A DNA stretch of 64,000 bases from Saccharothrix sp. (GCF_031180885.1 NZ_JAPSLK010000029.1:1-64000); one strand, 5' to 3'; counted from the first letter of the stretch, positions 1 to 13,275 are shown. The notes: a model not told the origin generated them from the letters alone. Translations and numbers: made by a program.

Positions 1-588
<588 letters not shown>

Positions 589-1105
589 CTAGTCAGACCA
601 TGTCTTTACCGATGAGGAGCCTAGTTGGTGACCCACGGGTAGGCGTTTGACCCCGTTCTGGAAGTTCGACCGGAGCCGCGTGGGCTCCCCGGCGGCCTCC
701 AGCACGCCCAGGGGGTCGAGCACGGCGCCGAAAAACGCACGTAGCTGCACGCGGGCCAGGTGCGCGCCGAGGCAGAAGTGGGGGCCGTGCCCGAACGACA
801 AGTGGTCTATGTCACGACGCCTCACGTCGAACCGGTGGGGGTCTGTGAAGACCCCGCTCGTCCCGGTTGGCGGAGGCGAACCAGACCACGACCTTGTCCC
901 CCTCCCCGATGGGCGTGCCGGACAGCTCGATGTCCCGGGTGGCGGTGCGGCGGAAGTGCATGACCGGCGTCCACCAGCGCAACATCTCCTCGACCGCGTT
1001 CGGCAGGAGCGTGCGCTCCTTCTTCAGGAGTTCGTACTGGTCGGGGTTGGCCATCAGGGCGATCATGCCGCCGGGGGTGCCGTTGCGGAGCGTCTCGTTG
1101 CCGGG
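589..1105 (-). pseudogene. Cytochrome P450 C-terminal remnant, frameshifted
   Basis: Only the last 40% of a P450 is left. One frame carries the I-helix region (GNETLRNGTPGGMIAL), the K-helix (NAVEEMLRW, containing ExxR) and WFASANRDE. The next frame carries the PERF-like segment and the heme-binding loop [15 protein letters not shown] with its cysteine ligand, and ends at the TAG at 589. The frames are joined by one extra base in the CCCC run at 852-855. Deleting it restores [17 protein letters not shown]. The N-terminal 240 or so residues are missing, and the homology stops about 40 bases before a palindromic repeat copy at 1148. No functional product is expected. Confidence 0.88.
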
Positions 1106-1147
1106 TGGGGCACGCCGCGCGTGTAGGTGTCCGGGTCGACGATCACT

Positions 1148-1277
1148 GTGTTGGATTGCGCCGCCTCCGGCGTCGCGGCGAGGCCGCCTGGAAGTCGGCT
1201 TGTCGCGCCGTCTTCGCTCCGATCGAAAACGTGATCGGAGCGGAAGGCGACGCGACAAGCCGACGCGGCCTCGCGCC
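1148..1277 (+). repeat. Palindromic intergenic repeat, copy A (longest)
   Basis: The element begins GTGTTGGATTGCGCCGCCTC, continues through GGCGAGGCCGCCTGG and then folds back. CGGCTTGTCGCG at about 1196 pairs with CGCGACAAGCCG at about 1252, and TTCGCTCCGATC pairs with GATCGGAGCG around a short loop. Related copies lie at 2454-2486, 32156-32241 and 37019-37137, with a fragment near 9700. It sits between the P450 remnant and the next gene. No coding capacity is evident. Confidence 0.8.
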
Positions 1278-1303
1278 GTCACTGGCCATGGCACGATTCT
1301 CGC

Positions 1304-2008
1304 GTGATCCACGTGGAGCGCGGCGGTTCCGGACCTCTGCTGGTCCTCCTGCACGGGTTGGGCGCCACCGGTGAGGTGTGGCGCGGCGTGGTCGACCGGT
1401 GGAACGGGTCGTGGCTGGTGCCCGACCTGCCGGGGCACGGCCGGTCGGGGCCGCTGGAGCGGTACTCGTTCGGCTCGTTCGCGGCGGCCGTGGCGTCGGT
1501 GGTGCCCGCCGGGCCGGTCGCGGTGCTCGGGCACTCGTTGGGCGGTGTGGTGGCGTTGACCCTCGCCAGCGGGTGGTTCGGCGTGGACGTGTCGGCGGTG
1601 GCCGGCGTCGGCATCAAGCTGCGCTGGACCGCCGAGGAACTGGAGCGCGCCGCCGGCCTCGCGGCCCGGCCCCCGAAGGTCTTCGAGACGCGCGCCGAGG
1701 CGGTCGACCGGGCGTCGAAGCTCGCCGGTGTGCCGCTGGAGCACGGTGTCGTCCCGGACGGTCCCGGGTGGCGTCCCGTGCTCGACATGGCCGCCTTCGG
1801 TGTGGGCGCACCGGACGTCGCGGGACTGCTCTCGGCGTCGAAGGCGCCGATCACCCTGGCCGCCGGCGAGCACGACCGGATGTGCCCCGAGGTGGATCTC
1901 CACGCCGCCGCGCCGGGTGGAATGGTGCTGGCCGGCGTGGGTCACAACGCCCACGTGGAGCAGCCGGCGTCGCTCGACCCGGTCCTGGCGCGGTTGGGCG
2001 GGGCGTAG
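1304..2008 (+). CDS. Alpha/beta-fold hydrolase
   Basis: A 234-residue cytoplasmic alpha/beta hydrolase of unknown substrate. Visible features are the oxyanion region LLHGLGATGEVW (about 14-25), the nucleophile elbow GHSLGG (serine near residue 78), the acid AGEHDRMCPE (Asp near 188) and the catalytic histidine GVGHNAHVEQP (near 210). The length is normal for small esterase or epoxide-hydrolase-like members. The GTG at 1304 is the start that keeps the whole fold. It follows directly on repeat copy A, so its promoter may lie in or next to that element. The downstream TPR gene on the same strand starts 65 bases after its stop. Confidence 0.85.
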   Translation: MIHVERGGSGPLLVLLHGLGATGEVWRGVVDRWNGSWLVPDLPGHGRSGPLERYSFGSFAAAVASVVPAGPVAVLGHSLGGVVALTLASGWFGVDVSAVAGVGIKLRWTAEELERAAGLAARPPKVFETRAEAVDRASKLAGVPLEHGVVPDGPGWRPVLDMAAFGVGAPDVAGLLSASKAPITLAAGEHDRMCPEVDLHAAAPGGMVLAGVGHNAHVEQPASLDPVLARLGGA

Positions 2009-2073
2009 CACACGTCCTGTCATCCGGTCGGCTGTCGATGAACGGCCGACGCGCGGGTAGCGTTGATCGGACC

Positions 2074-2451
2074 ATGACCGACAGCACCTTCGAGGCGTTC
2101 CGCCGAGCCGAGGCGCTGCTCGCGGACCGCCGCCCGTTGGAGGCGCTGCGCGAGCTGGCCGTCGTGCTCGAAGCCGCTCCGGACCAGCCGAGCGTGCAAC
2201 TGCTGGCCGGTCGGGCGTACCTGGGGTCGGCGCAGCTCAAGCGCGCCGAGGCGGCGTTCCGGAAGGTCCTGGAACTCGACCCGAGCGACTACTACGCCAG
2301 GTTCGCGTTAGGGCGGACGTTGCAGCGGCAGAGCCGGTTGCCGGAGGCGTTGGCGCAGCTGCGGATGGCCGCGGCGATGAACCCGACCCCGGAGTACCAG
2401 GAAGCCCTGGGCGAGGTCAGCGCGCGGCTGGCCGTCGAACGCGACCGCTGA
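2074..2451 (+). CDS. Small tetratricopeptide-repeat protein
   Basis: A 125-residue protein made almost entirely of TPR helices. Segments such as ALRELAVVLEAAPDQP, RAEAAFRKVLELDPSDYYA and EALAQLRMAAAMNPTPEY give about three repeats. TPRs mediate protein-protein contacts, but the partner cannot be read here. No signal peptide or membrane segment is present. The ATG at 2074 opens MTDSTFEAF. It follows the hydrolase gene and may share its transcript. A repeat fragment lies just after the stop. Confidence 0.85.
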   Translation: MTDSTFEAFRRAEALLADRRPLEALRELAVVLEAAPDQPSVQLLAGRAYLGSAQLKRAEAAFRKVLELDPSDYYARFALGRTLQRQSRLPEALAQLRMAAAMNPTPEYQEALGEVSARLAVERDR

Positions 2452-2453
2452 CC

Positions 2454-2486
2454 CCTCGCGAGGCCGGAGGCGGCGCAATCCAACAC
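2454..2486 (-). repeat. Palindromic repeat family, short copy D
   Basis: Read on the minus strand this begins with the same 24 bases as copy A (GTGTTGGATTGCGCCGCCTC and the next four) and then jumps straight to the CTCGCG that closes copy A. It looks like an internally deleted copy carrying only the two ends. It sits between two convergent genes. Confidence 0.7.
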
Positions 2487-2488
2487 GG

Positions 2489-3331
2489 TCAGCCCAGGCT
2501 GGCGCGGGCGTAGGCGTCGGCGCCGCTGAAGACCTTCTGGCCGTACTCCACCGACTGGTTGTAGGCCAGCACCGCCGTCCACCAGCCCTCCCCCGTCGCC
2601 AGGTCCCGCCCGCCCGAGCACAGGTACCGCGCCGCCGCCAGGGCCGCGTCGTCGATGTTCTGCGGGTCCGGCGGGTTGCCGTCGCCGTTGGCCCGGGCGG
2701 CGTACTTCGCCCACGTCGTCGGGATGAACTGCATCGGGCCGACCGCGCGGTCCCACGTGGTGTCGCCGTCGAGGGTGCCGCCGTCGCTGTCGTTGATCGC
2801 CTTCACGCCCGGCCGGCCGTCCAGCGCGATGCCGATGATCGGCTTGGACGGGCGGCCGTCCTCGCCGAGGCGGGCGCCGTTGATCGTGCCGTGGATGGAC
2901 TCGACCCGGCCGATGCCGGCCAACGTCGCCCACGACACGCGGCAGGCCGGCTGTGCGGCCTGCATGATCAGGTCCGCCACGGCGTACGCGCGCAAAGCCC
3001 GGACCGGGATGTCGGTCTTCTGCGACACCGCCACCGCCCACGCGGTCAGCGGTTCCGCGGAGACCGTCTGCTGGCTCGGGGCGGCCTGCGGCGGCAGCTC
3101 GCCGGCCACGCCGGGGGCGGCGGACCCCGGTTCGACCTCCTGGAACGGCACCGGGAACGGCGGGTCGGCCAGGTCGTGGGGCTTCGGGCGGTTGAAGACG
3201 CTCAGCGCCCACGCGCCGCCCGCCACGAACACGAGCAGCAGGGCGACCAGGGCCAGCCGACCGACCAGGTTGCCTACGCCGCCGCGAGCCGGGGCTCGCG
3301 GCGTGGTTTTCTCGGGCGGCGGGACGACCAC
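2489..3331 (-). CDS. Membrane-anchored lytic transglycosylase (LpqU-like)
   Basis: A 280-residue protein with a short cytoplasmic head, one membrane segment (LVGRLALVALLLVFVAGGAWAL, about 23-45), a Pro/Ala-rich linker and a C-terminal SLT-like domain. Domain motifs include GIGRVESIHG with the catalytic glutamate (about 145), RAVGPMQFIPTTW (about 198) and VLAYNQS near 260. The family cleaves the MurNAc-GlcNAc bond of peptidoglycan outside the membrane. Its position near enolase matches lpqU (Rv1022) next to eno in M. tuberculosis. Mycobacterial LpqU is a lipoprotein, whereas here a transmembrane anchor is seen. Confidence 0.85.
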   Translation of the reverse strand: MVVPPPEKTTPRAPARGGVGNLVGRLALVALLLVFVAGGAWALSVFNRPKPHDLADPPFPVPFQEVEPGSAAPGVAGELPPQAAPSQQTVSAEPLTAWAVAVSQKTDIPVRALRAYAVADLIMQAAQPACRVSWATLAGIGRVESIHGTINGARLGEDGRPSKPIIGIALDGRPGVKAINDSDGGTLDGDTTWDRAVGPMQFIPTTWAKYAARANGDGNPPDPQNIDDAALAAARYLCSGGRDLATGEGWWTAVLAYNQSVEYGQKVFSGADAYARASLG

Positions 3332-3388
3332 GCACCCCAGGCTACGTGCTCCGGCCGGCAGCCGGACACGGACGGGTGAAACCGCAGG

Positions 3389-4003
3389 TCAGGCCATGGT
3401 CGTTGGGGTCGTGGTGGTGGCCTGCGGGGTGGTTTCGGTGACCGATGGCGTGGTCGGCTGCAACGTCGGCGGAGTGCTCGTCGACGGGCTCTCGGTCGAC
3501 GGCGGCGCCGAGGTCGGCGGCGGGGTCGTGGCGGACGACGTGGGCTGGGCGCTCGTCGTCGGGACCACCACCGACGACGACGGGGACGGCACCGTCGGCA
3601 ACGGCACCTCCGGCACCCACGGCACCTCCGGCAGGCCCGGTGCCGGCGGCACGCCCGGCCCCGGCGGCACCTCCCCGGCCGGCGGCGCCCCCGGTGTGGA
3701 CGCCTGGCTGCGCTGCACTGTTCGGCGTTCCGGCGGCTCGCCGATCAACGCGGCGGGATCGTCCGGCAGGGGCGCGGTGGTGCGCAGGCTGACCAGGGTC
3801 GGCCGGCCCGGCGCGTCCGTGCGCCGACCCTGCTCGACCGGCGGCTCCGACTCCGCCCCGAACGTCAACACCAACGCCAGCACCCCGCCCAGCGCCGCCA
3901 CCGGCAGCAGGACGACAGCCGAAACACACCCGCGCCCGCTGCGCGGCAACTCACGATGACTCACGAACCGGAACCCCCGACCAGGATCTTGCGTGCTACT
4001 CAT
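3389..4003 (-). CDS. Hypothetical Pro/Thr-rich membrane-anchored protein
   Basis: A protein of about 204 residues that I do not recognise. After a basic head comes one hydrophobic segment (CVSAVVLLPVAALGGVLALVLTF, about 26-48). The rest is low-complexity and rich in Pro, Thr and Ser (for example TTPPPTSAPPSTESPSTS), typical of an extracytoplasmic, possibly O-mannosylated stalk. No folded domain is visible. The ATG at 4003 gives MSSTQDPG. A GTG 13 codons later is an alternative, and the ribosome-binding sites are weak for both. It lies between the transglycosylase and tricorn genes on the same strand. A wall-associated role is a guess. Confidence 0.65.
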   Translation of the reverse strand: MSSTQDPGRGFRFVSHRELPRSGRGCVSAVVLLPVAALGGVLALVLTFGAESEPPVEQGRRTDAPGRPTLVSLRTTAPLPDDPAALIGEPPERRTVQRSQASTPGAPPAGEVPPGPGVPPAPGLPEVPWVPEVPLPTVPSPSSSVVVPTTSAQPTSSATTPPPTSAPPSTESPSTSTPPTLQPTTPSVTETTPQATTTTPTTMA

Positions 4004-4063
4004 TGATCGGTTCGGGGGCACCGGTCGCAACCACCGCCGCACCACACGGTCGGGTGAACTCGA

Positions 4064-7000
4064 TCAGGCGAGGGGCGGGAGCTGCGGCGGAACGGCCGCC
4101 GGCCGGGTCTCCAGCGCCTCCAGCGCCAGCCGCACCGCCGTGTCCAGCTGCGGGTCCCGCCCGGCCACCCGGTCCTGCGGCGTGATCACCACCTCCACGT
4201 CCGGGTCCACGCCGTGGTTCTCCACGCCCCACCCCGCGCCCTCGAACCAGCTCGCGTACCGGGGCTGCGTCACCACCGTGCCGTCCACCAGGTCGTAGCG
4301 CATGTCGATGCCGATCACCCCGCCCCACGTCCGGGTGCCGACCACCGGCCCGATGCCCAGCTGCTTGATCGCCACGTTCACGATGTCGCCGTCCGACCCG
4401 GCGAACTCGTCCGCGATCGCCACCACCGGCCCGCGCGGCGCGTCCGCCGGGTAGCTGTCCGCCGTGGTGTAGCCGCGCGCCACCGACCAGCCGATGACCT
4501 TGCGCGCCAGCTTCTCCACGACCAGCTGCGAGGTGTGGCCGCCGCCGTTCTCCCGCACGTCCAGCACGACCGCCTCGCGCATCAGCTCCACCCGCAGGTC
4601 GCGGTGCAGCTGCGCCCAGCCGGCGCCCATCATGTCCGGCACGTGCAGGTACCCGACCCGCCCGCCGGACAGCTCGTGCGTGCGGGCCCGCCGGTCGGCG
4701 ACCCACGCGTGGTAGCGCAGCGGCTCGTCGTCCTCCAGCGGCACCACGACCACCCGGCGCGGCTCCCCGCCGCCACCCGGCCGCACGGTCAGCTCCACCG
4801 GCTTGCCCGCCGTGCCGACCAAGAGCGGCGCCGGACCGGTCAGCGGGTCGACCTGCCGGCCGTCCACGGCCACGATCGCGTCACCCGGCCGCACCGCCAC
4901 GCCGGGCGCGGCCAGCGGCGACCGGGCCGCCGGGTCGGAGGTCTCGCCCGGGATCACCCGGACCACCCGCCACGCCCCGGACTCGTCGCGCTCCAGGTCC
5001 GCCCCGAGCAGCCCCACCGGCCGCCCGCTCGACCCGCCTGACGAGATCACGTACGCGTGCGAGGTGCCCAGTTCGCCCTGCACCTCCCACAGCAGGTCCA
5101 CCAAGTCCGAGTAGCTGCCCAGCCGGTCCACCAGCGGCCGGTAGCGGTCCAGCACGCCCTGCCAGTCCACGCCGCCCATGTCGGTGCGCCAGAAGTGGTC
5201 GCGCATGAGCCGGCCCGCCTCCGCGTAGGCCTGGCGCCACTCGGCGGCCCGGTCCAGCACGACCCGCACCCGGGACAGGTCCACGTCCACCGAGTCCGGG
5301 TCGTCGGAGTCGACCTTCCGGTCCGACGGCACGACCCGCAGGTCGCCGCCGTCCAGCACGACCAGGCGCTGCCCGTCGCCGCTGACCGCGTACGAGTCGA
5401 GCCCGTCCACCAGCACGTCGGCGCGCGCCTTGGTCAGGTCGAACCGCTCCAGCACCTTGCGCGGCGGCCGGCTCGACGGCGTGGCCAGGTTGTCGCCCAG
5501 CACCCCGCGCAACGGGCTGCGCAGCCACAGCAGCCCGCCCTTCGCGGCGGTCAGCGACGAGTACCCGGCCGCCGCGACCGGCAGCGGCACCACCCGGTCG
5601 GCCAGGCCGTCCAGGTCGACCACGGTGATCGGGTTCTCGTCCTTGTGGTCCTTGTCCTTGTCGTCCTTGTCGTCGTCGCCGACCGGCCGGCCCAGCCGCA
5701 GCGGGTCGAACGGCGAGGGCGTCGTGGCGGCCAGCGGCAGCAGGTAGGGGCGGCAGCCGGTGGGGAAGGACAGGTCGAACACGTGCGCGTCGTACACCGG
5801 GTCGAAGCTGCGGATGGACAGGAACGCCAGGTAGCGGCCGTCCTCGGTGAACGCGGGCGAGAAGTCGGCGAACCGCAGCGGGGTCACGTCCACCACGGAC
5901 AGGTCGGTGGTGTTGGTCATCCGGATGTGGTGCAGCGGGCGCGGACCGGGGTGCGACCAGGCCAGCCAGTTCGAGTCCGGCGAGAACGCCAGGTCGCTGA
6001 CGTTGGGGTTGGCGTCCCGCAGCACCTCGCGGACCTCGCCGGACTCCACGTCGACCAGCAGCAGCCGCCCGTCGTGGGTGGCCACGGCGACCTTGCGCCC
6101 GTCCGGCGCGACCGCCAGCTCCAGCACCCGCCCGAGCCGGCCGACCGCGACCCGCCGCGGCGAGTTGCCCGGCTCGACCCCGCCGACCGGCGCGAACTCC
6201 AGCCCCTCCTCGCCGTCCGCGTCGGTCACCCAGACCACGGTGTCGCCCACGACCCGCGGCAACCGGTTGCGCGCCCCGGGCTGCTCGGCCAGCGCCCGCG
6301 CCGGCCCGTCCCGGTGGGTCACCCAGTGCACGGTGCCGCGCACCTCGACCACGCTGGCCCGCCCGGTCTTGTCCGGGTGCACGTCCTCCGGCCGGGGCGT
6401 GATGTGCCGGGGCCGGGTGGCCGTCCGGGGTCCGCCCAGCAGGATTTCCAGCTTGCGCGGCTGCGCGTCGAGGCTGTCGAGCACCCACAGGTCGCCCGCG
6501 CTCTGGTAGACGATCCGCTCGCCGTCGGTCGTCGCGGCCCGCGCGTAGAACTCCTGCTCGGTGTGCCGCCGCAGGTCCGAGCCGTCGGGCAGGCACGAGT
6601 ACACGCTGCCCACCCCGTCGTGGTCGGACAGGAACGCCAACCGCCCGCCGACCCACATCGGCGCGCTCAGGGTCGAGGTCAGGTCGCTGAGGATGCGGGA
6701 GAACTCGCCGTCCCCCTTGAGGTCGACCCACAGCTTGCCCGCCGACCCGCCCCGGTACCGCTTCCACCAGGCCGGGTCGTGCCCGTAGTTGGACGTGATC
6801 GCGACGACCCCGTCCGGCCCGTACGCGACATCGCCGACCCAGCCGAACGGCAACCGCCGGGGCGGCCCGCCGTCGACCGGCACCGCGTACGCCCACTTGC
6901 GCACGGACGTCGCTTCCCCGGTGGAACTGACCGCCAGCACCTCGCCCTGGGGCGTCCACCCGCGCACCCCGGTGGTCCACGACCCCCAGTGCGTCAGCCG

Positions 7001-7240
7001 CTTCGCCTCGCCGCCGGTGACCAGCGCGAGGTGCACCTCGGGCGCACCGTCCCGCCGGCTGGACCAGGCGAGGTGCGTGCCGGTCGGGTCGAACCGCGGG
7101 TTGCCCACCGGCACCTGGTCCGCGGTCACCCGGAACGCCCGCCCGCCCGCGAGCGGGGCCAGCCAGACATCGTCCTCGGCCACGAAGGTCACGAGGTCGC
7201 CGTGCAGGTGGGGATGGCGGAGGTAGGCCTGTTCGCTCAC
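4064..7240 (-). CDS. Tricorn-type protease (peptidase family S41)
   Basis: A 1058-residue tricorn homologue. Tricorn is a large cytoplasmic protease that trims oligopeptides released by the proteasome or other proteases. The first two-thirds are beta-propeller repeats (many DG.., LAWSSRRDG, LAFLSDHDG). A helical domain with GTSHAYV follows (Ser/His near 726-727), then a PDZ domain (PGDAIVAVDGRQVDPL, about 810-825), then the S41 core with the nucleophile in AGSDGDIVN (Ser near 947) and a Glu in VENHGVDPD (near 1006). All tricorn tetrad positions appear kept. A charged loop, DDDKDDKDKDHKDEN, lies near residue 520. I chose GTG at 7240. A TTG at 7270 is possible but poorly placed. Confidence 0.93.
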   Translation of the reverse strand: MSEQAYLRHPHLHGDLVTFVAEDDVWLAPLAGGRAFRVTADQVPVGNPRFDPTGTHLAWSSRRDGAPEVHLALVTGGEAKRLTHWGSWTTGVRGWTPQGEVLAVSSTGEATSVRKWAYAVPVDGGPPRRLPFGWVGDVAYGPDGVVAITSNYGHDPAWWKRYRGGSAGKLWVDLKGDGEFSRILSDLTSTLSAPMWVGGRLAFLSDHDGVGSVYSCLPDGSDLRRHTEQEFYARAATTDGERIVYQSAGDLWVLDSLDAQPRKLEILLGGPRTATRPRHITPRPEDVHPDKTGRASVVEVRGTVHWVTHRDGPARALAEQPGARNRLPRVVGDTVVWVTDADGEEGLEFAPVGGVEPGNSPRRVAVGRLGRVLELAVAPDGRKVAVATHDGRLLLVDVESGEVREVLRDANPNVSDLAFSPDSNWLAWSHPGPRPLHHIRMTNTTDLSVVDVTPLRFADFSPAFTEDGRYLAFLSIRSFDPVYDAHVFDLSFPTGCRPYLLPLAATTPSPFDPLRLGRPVGDDDKDDKDKDHKDENPITVVDLDGLADRVVPLPVAAAGYSSLTAAKGGLLWLRSPLRGVLGDNLATPSSRPPRKVLERFDLTKARADVLVDGLDSYAVSGDGQRLVVLDGGDLRVVPSDRKVDSDDPDSVDVDLSRVRVVLDRAAEWRQAYAEAGRLMRDHFWRTDMGGVDWQGVLDRYRPLVDRLGSYSDLVDLLWEVQGELGTSHAYVISSGGSSGRPVGLLGADLERDESGAWRVVRVIPGETSDPAARSPLAAPGVAVRPGDAIVAVDGRQVDPLTGPAPLLVGTAGKPVELTVRPGGGGEPRRVVVVPLEDDEPLRYHAWVADRRARTHELSGGRVGYLHVPDMMGAGWAQLHRDLRVELMREAVVLDVRENGGGHTSQLVVEKLARKVIGWSVARGYTTADSYPADAPRGPVVAIADEFAGSDGDIVNVAIKQLGIGPVVGTRTWGGVIGIDMRYDLVDGTVVTQPRYASWFEGAGWGVENHGVDPDVEVVITPQDRVAGRDPQLDTAVRLALEALETRPAAVPPQLPPLA

Positions 7241-7350
7241 CTGATCGACGTTAGCGCGCCCTCCTGACAACCGCGATCATGTTCGCCTGAACCGGTCCGC
7301 ACACCACCACCCCCGCACGCAGCGCGCTCCCACGCACGCAGCGCGCTGCT

Positions 7351-7424
7351 CTTCGGCGCGCAGCGCCGTCGGGCAGTGCCGCCGGGGCACACACCCCAAC
7401 CCGGGCTTCTTGCTTGTGTCATCC
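7351..7424. repeat. 74-base dispersed repeat, copy 1
   Basis: From CTTCGGCGCGCAGCGCC to CTTGCTTGTGTCATCC this block is identical, base for base as far as I can align by eye, to 16109-16182. Both copies lie in gene-free DNA and in the same orientation. The flanks differ, which marks the element boundaries. Confidence 0.9.
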
Positions 7425-7535
7425 TTGGTGGCTCGCCCGCCGGCGAGGCGCTTTTAATCTTTAGACTCGCGCTTCCCCGCTCAACCCCACGCTTCGCGGG
7501 GCTGAACGCAACTCGCTCCCCGCTACTGGAGGAGG

Positions 7536-7647
7536 AACGCGCTTCGCGCTCTTGAACCGCGCTGACGCGCTCAAGCCGAACGCGCTTCGCGCTCTTGAAC
7601 CACACTGACGCGCCCTCAAACCCAACGCGCTTCGCGCTCTCAAGATC
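7536..7647. repeat. Threefold tandem repeat, 43-45 base unit
   Basis: Three copies start at 7536, 7579 and 7624 with AACGCGCTTCGCGCTCT. The first two units continue TTGAACC..CTGACGCGC..CTCAA. The third is cut short after the first 24 bases. Each unit contains the small palindrome GCGCTTCGCGC. The function is unknown. Confidence 0.85.
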
Positions 7648-7769
7648 AAAAGCGGCGCTCGCCGCGCGGCAGGCCCCCCGGGGGAGGCTGATAGCCCATA
7701 GGGCGCCTGCGGCGCAAAAGCGGCCGCTACGCGGCGAAAAGCAGCGTCTGCCCCTGTTCGCGTCGGATG

Positions 7770-8690
7770 TCAGGAAGGCCAGTGGGCGCGCCAGTCCTCG
7801 GCGGTCAGCTTCGTGATGCCGGCCGCCCGTGCCGACTTCTCGGCCGCCCGGACCCGCGCCTCGAACCGCCGGGCCACCGCCCGCAGCTCGGTCTCCGGGT
7901 CCTCGCCCGCCAGCTTCGCCAACGCCGCCACCGCGAACAACGTGCTGCCGACGTCGTCGCCCTCGGGCAGCAGGTCCACCGGCAACCCGGCCCGCGCGGT
8001 CCGCTGCGCCAGCTTGCCCGCCAGCGCCACCGCGGGCTGGCCGGTGGCGACCCCGTCCAGGCTGGACTCCCGCTGCTTCTCGACCTGCTTCAGCTCTTCC
8101 CACCGGTGCTGCTGGGTGTGCGCGTCCCGCACCGCCGGGTCGTGGCCCTCGAACACGTGCGGGTGCCGGCCCACCAGCTTGGCCACCAGGTCGCCGGCCA
8201 CCTCGTCGATGCCGAACGGCTCGACGTCCTCCGCCGCGATCCGCGCGTGGAACAGGACCTGCAGCAGCACGTCGCCCAGTTCCTCGCGCAGCGCCGCCCG
8301 GTCGCCGTCCTCGATGGCCTCCAGCAGTTCATAGGTCTCCTCGACCAGGTACTGCCGCAACGACTTGTGGTCCTGCTCGGCGTCCCACGGGCAGCCGCCC
8401 GGCGACCGCAGCCGGTCCATGACCAGGGCCGCGTCCACCAGACCGGTGCCCACCGGGCCGCGCACGACGTCGGCGCCGGCGGCGATCAGGTCACGCGCGC
8501 GGGGGTCGTCCAACGACCCGGTCAGGTACACCACCGGGCCGGGGACGTCCGCCCACGCCGACACCCCCAGCTCCGCCCACACCTCGGCGTCGAGGTCGGG
8601 TGAAGCGAAGACCGCCGCCGCGCCCCGCAGAGCGGGCAGCGCGGCGGCGGGCAGGACGGTCTGGGAACCCAGCAGGACGACGGTGCTCAC
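7770..8690 (-). CDS. mazG: Nucleoside triphosphate pyrophosphohydrolase MazG
   Basis: A 306-residue MazG, which hydrolyses (d)NTPs to NMP and pyrophosphate and clears damaged nucleotides from the cytoplasm. The N-terminal 100 residues form an additional domain, as in actinobacterial MazG. The catalytic part has CPWDAEQDHKSLRQYLVEE (about 137-155), ETYELLEAI, and the metal-binding EELGDVLLQVLFHARIA near 173-189. The GTG at 8690 overlaps the stop of the SurA-like gene by four bases (GTGA), so the two are translationally coupled. The adjacency of mazG and mfd matches mycobacteria. Confidence 0.94.
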   Translation of the reverse strand: MSTVVLLGSQTVLPAAALPALRGAAAVFASPDLDAEVWAELGVSAWADVPGPVVYLTGSLDDPRARDLIAAGADVVRGPVGTGLVDAALVMDRLRSPGGCPWDAEQDHKSLRQYLVEETYELLEAIEDGDRAALREELGDVLLQVLFHARIAAEDVEPFGIDEVAGDLVAKLVGRHPHVFEGHDPAVRDAHTQQHRWEELKQVEKQRESSLDGVATGQPAVALAGKLAQRTARAGLPVDLLPEGDDVGSTLFAVAALAKLAGEDPETELRAVARRFEARVRAAEKSARAAGITKLTAEDWRAHWPS

Positions 8691-9619
8691 GACTTCGAAC
8701 GTACCGCCGCCTGGAAACCGGCGAGCGTGTCCTCGCTCGCGGCGCACGTCATCGCCGACGGGTCCCACACGCCGAAGCGCGGGTTCACCCTGATCTCCGG
8801 GTCACCCGCGAGCCGCTGGGCCAGCCGCATCCCGATGGCCTCCAGGGCCCGCGGCGCCAACTGCTCGGTGGACACCTCGCCACGCGGGCGGACGTCGTCC
8901 TTGAAGTCCCTCACGTAGGCCACGAACCACTGCGCGTTGCCCTGCTCCGGGGCGAACGCCACGACCGTGCCCGGTCGCACCGCGAACAGGGGGGTCGCGG
9001 CGAACCTCGGCACCTCGGCGGAGTGCACCTTCTCGCCGCTCCCGGACAGCTGCTGCCCGTCCGGGCTCGTCGGAGCGGCCTTGACGAACTCGGCCATCTT
9101 GGCCGGGTCCTTCTCCACCTGCCTGGCCTTCTCCTTCGCCTCGGTGTCGTCCTTGGCGTAGAAGTAGTCGAACGTGACTTCCATCCGGTCGACGTGCTTG
9201 CGCCCCAGCTCGACCGCGAGGAGCTGGGTCTTCGCCCAGTCGCGGTACGTGGTGGCGTCCCAGACGGTCCGCTCGGAGGCGGTCTCCGCGCCGCCGGCGT
9301 CGTCCACGGCCTGGGTCACCGCCTCCTCGGACACGGTGACGCCCTCGCGTTCCGCGGCGCGCTTGACCAGCTCCTGCTGGACGTAGGCGCCCATGGCGAT
9401 CCGCGCGACCTCGTCGAACTTGTGCTGTTCCTGGAGCTTCTGGACCTCCGGCTCCTTCTTCCGGAGCGCGTCCAGCCGCTGCTGGACCTGCTCTAGCGGG
9501 ATCACGGAGTCGCCGATGATGGCCGCCGCGCCCACCTGGCTCGGGCCGGTGCCGCAGCCCGCCACCAGGAGTGCGACCGCCGCGCCGACCAGGGTGAAGC
9601 GCCTCTGCACTGTCCTCAC
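8687..9619 (-). CDS. SurA N-terminal-like lipoprotein, peptidyl-prolyl isomerase type chaperone
   Basis: A 310-residue exported protein. The signal peptide ends in the lipobox LLVAGC (cysteine near 22), so it should be anchored to the outer face of the membrane. The region after it (IIGDSVIPLEQVQQRLDAL to VKRAAEREGVTVSEEAV) resembles the SurA/PrsA chaperone N-domain. A clear parvulin catalytic domain is not obvious, so isomerase activity is uncertain. It probably helps secreted proteins fold. The GTG start at 9619 follows mfd with only a 50-base gap, and its stop overlaps mazG by four bases. Confidence 0.82.
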   Translation of the reverse strand: MRTVQRRFTLVGAAVALLVAGCGTGPSQVGAAAIIGDSVIPLEQVQQRLDALRKKEPEVQKLQEQHKFDEVARIAMGAYVQQELVKRAAEREGVTVSEEAVTQAVDDAGGAETASERTVWDATTYRDWAKTQLLAVELGRKHVDRMEVTFDYFYAKDDTEAKEKARQVEKDPAKMAEFVKAAPTSPDGQQLSGSGEKVHSAEVPRFAATPLFAVRPGTVVAFAPEQGNAQWFVAYVRDFKDDVRPRGEVSTEQLAPRALEAIGMRLAQRLAGDPEIRVNPRFGVWDPSAMTCAASEDTLAGFQAAVRSKS

Positions 9620-9669
9620 GCCGGCTACCTTCTCACGAACCGGTGACGCCGCTCACCCCGCCCTCCTCG

Positions 9670-13275
<3,606 letters not shown>

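Larger units (their letters stand above)
7241..7769. repeat. Repeat-rich intergenic region upstream of the tricorn gene
   Basis: This 529-base gap holds no convincing gene. It contains GCAGCGCGC motifs near 7316-7350, the 74-base block shared with 16109-16182, a threefold tandem repeat at 7536-7647, and a 23-base block (7655-7677, starting GCGCTCGCCGCGCGG) that recurs inverted at 29330-29352. An open frame runs through it on the minus strand, but its translation consists of repeated basic motifs and it has no ribosome-binding site. I read it as non-coding. Confidence 0.75.

Noticed and set aside
5057-7267. A 736-codon plus-strand frame over the tricorn gene
   Set aside because: Low-complexity antisense of a clear protease gene, with no start site or motif.
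7237-8103. A minus-strand frame across the repeat region before the tricorn gene
   Set aside because: The translation is made of repeat units and overlaps mazG in another frame. It has no ribosome-binding site. A similar peptide appears at the second repeat copy only because the DNA is repeated.
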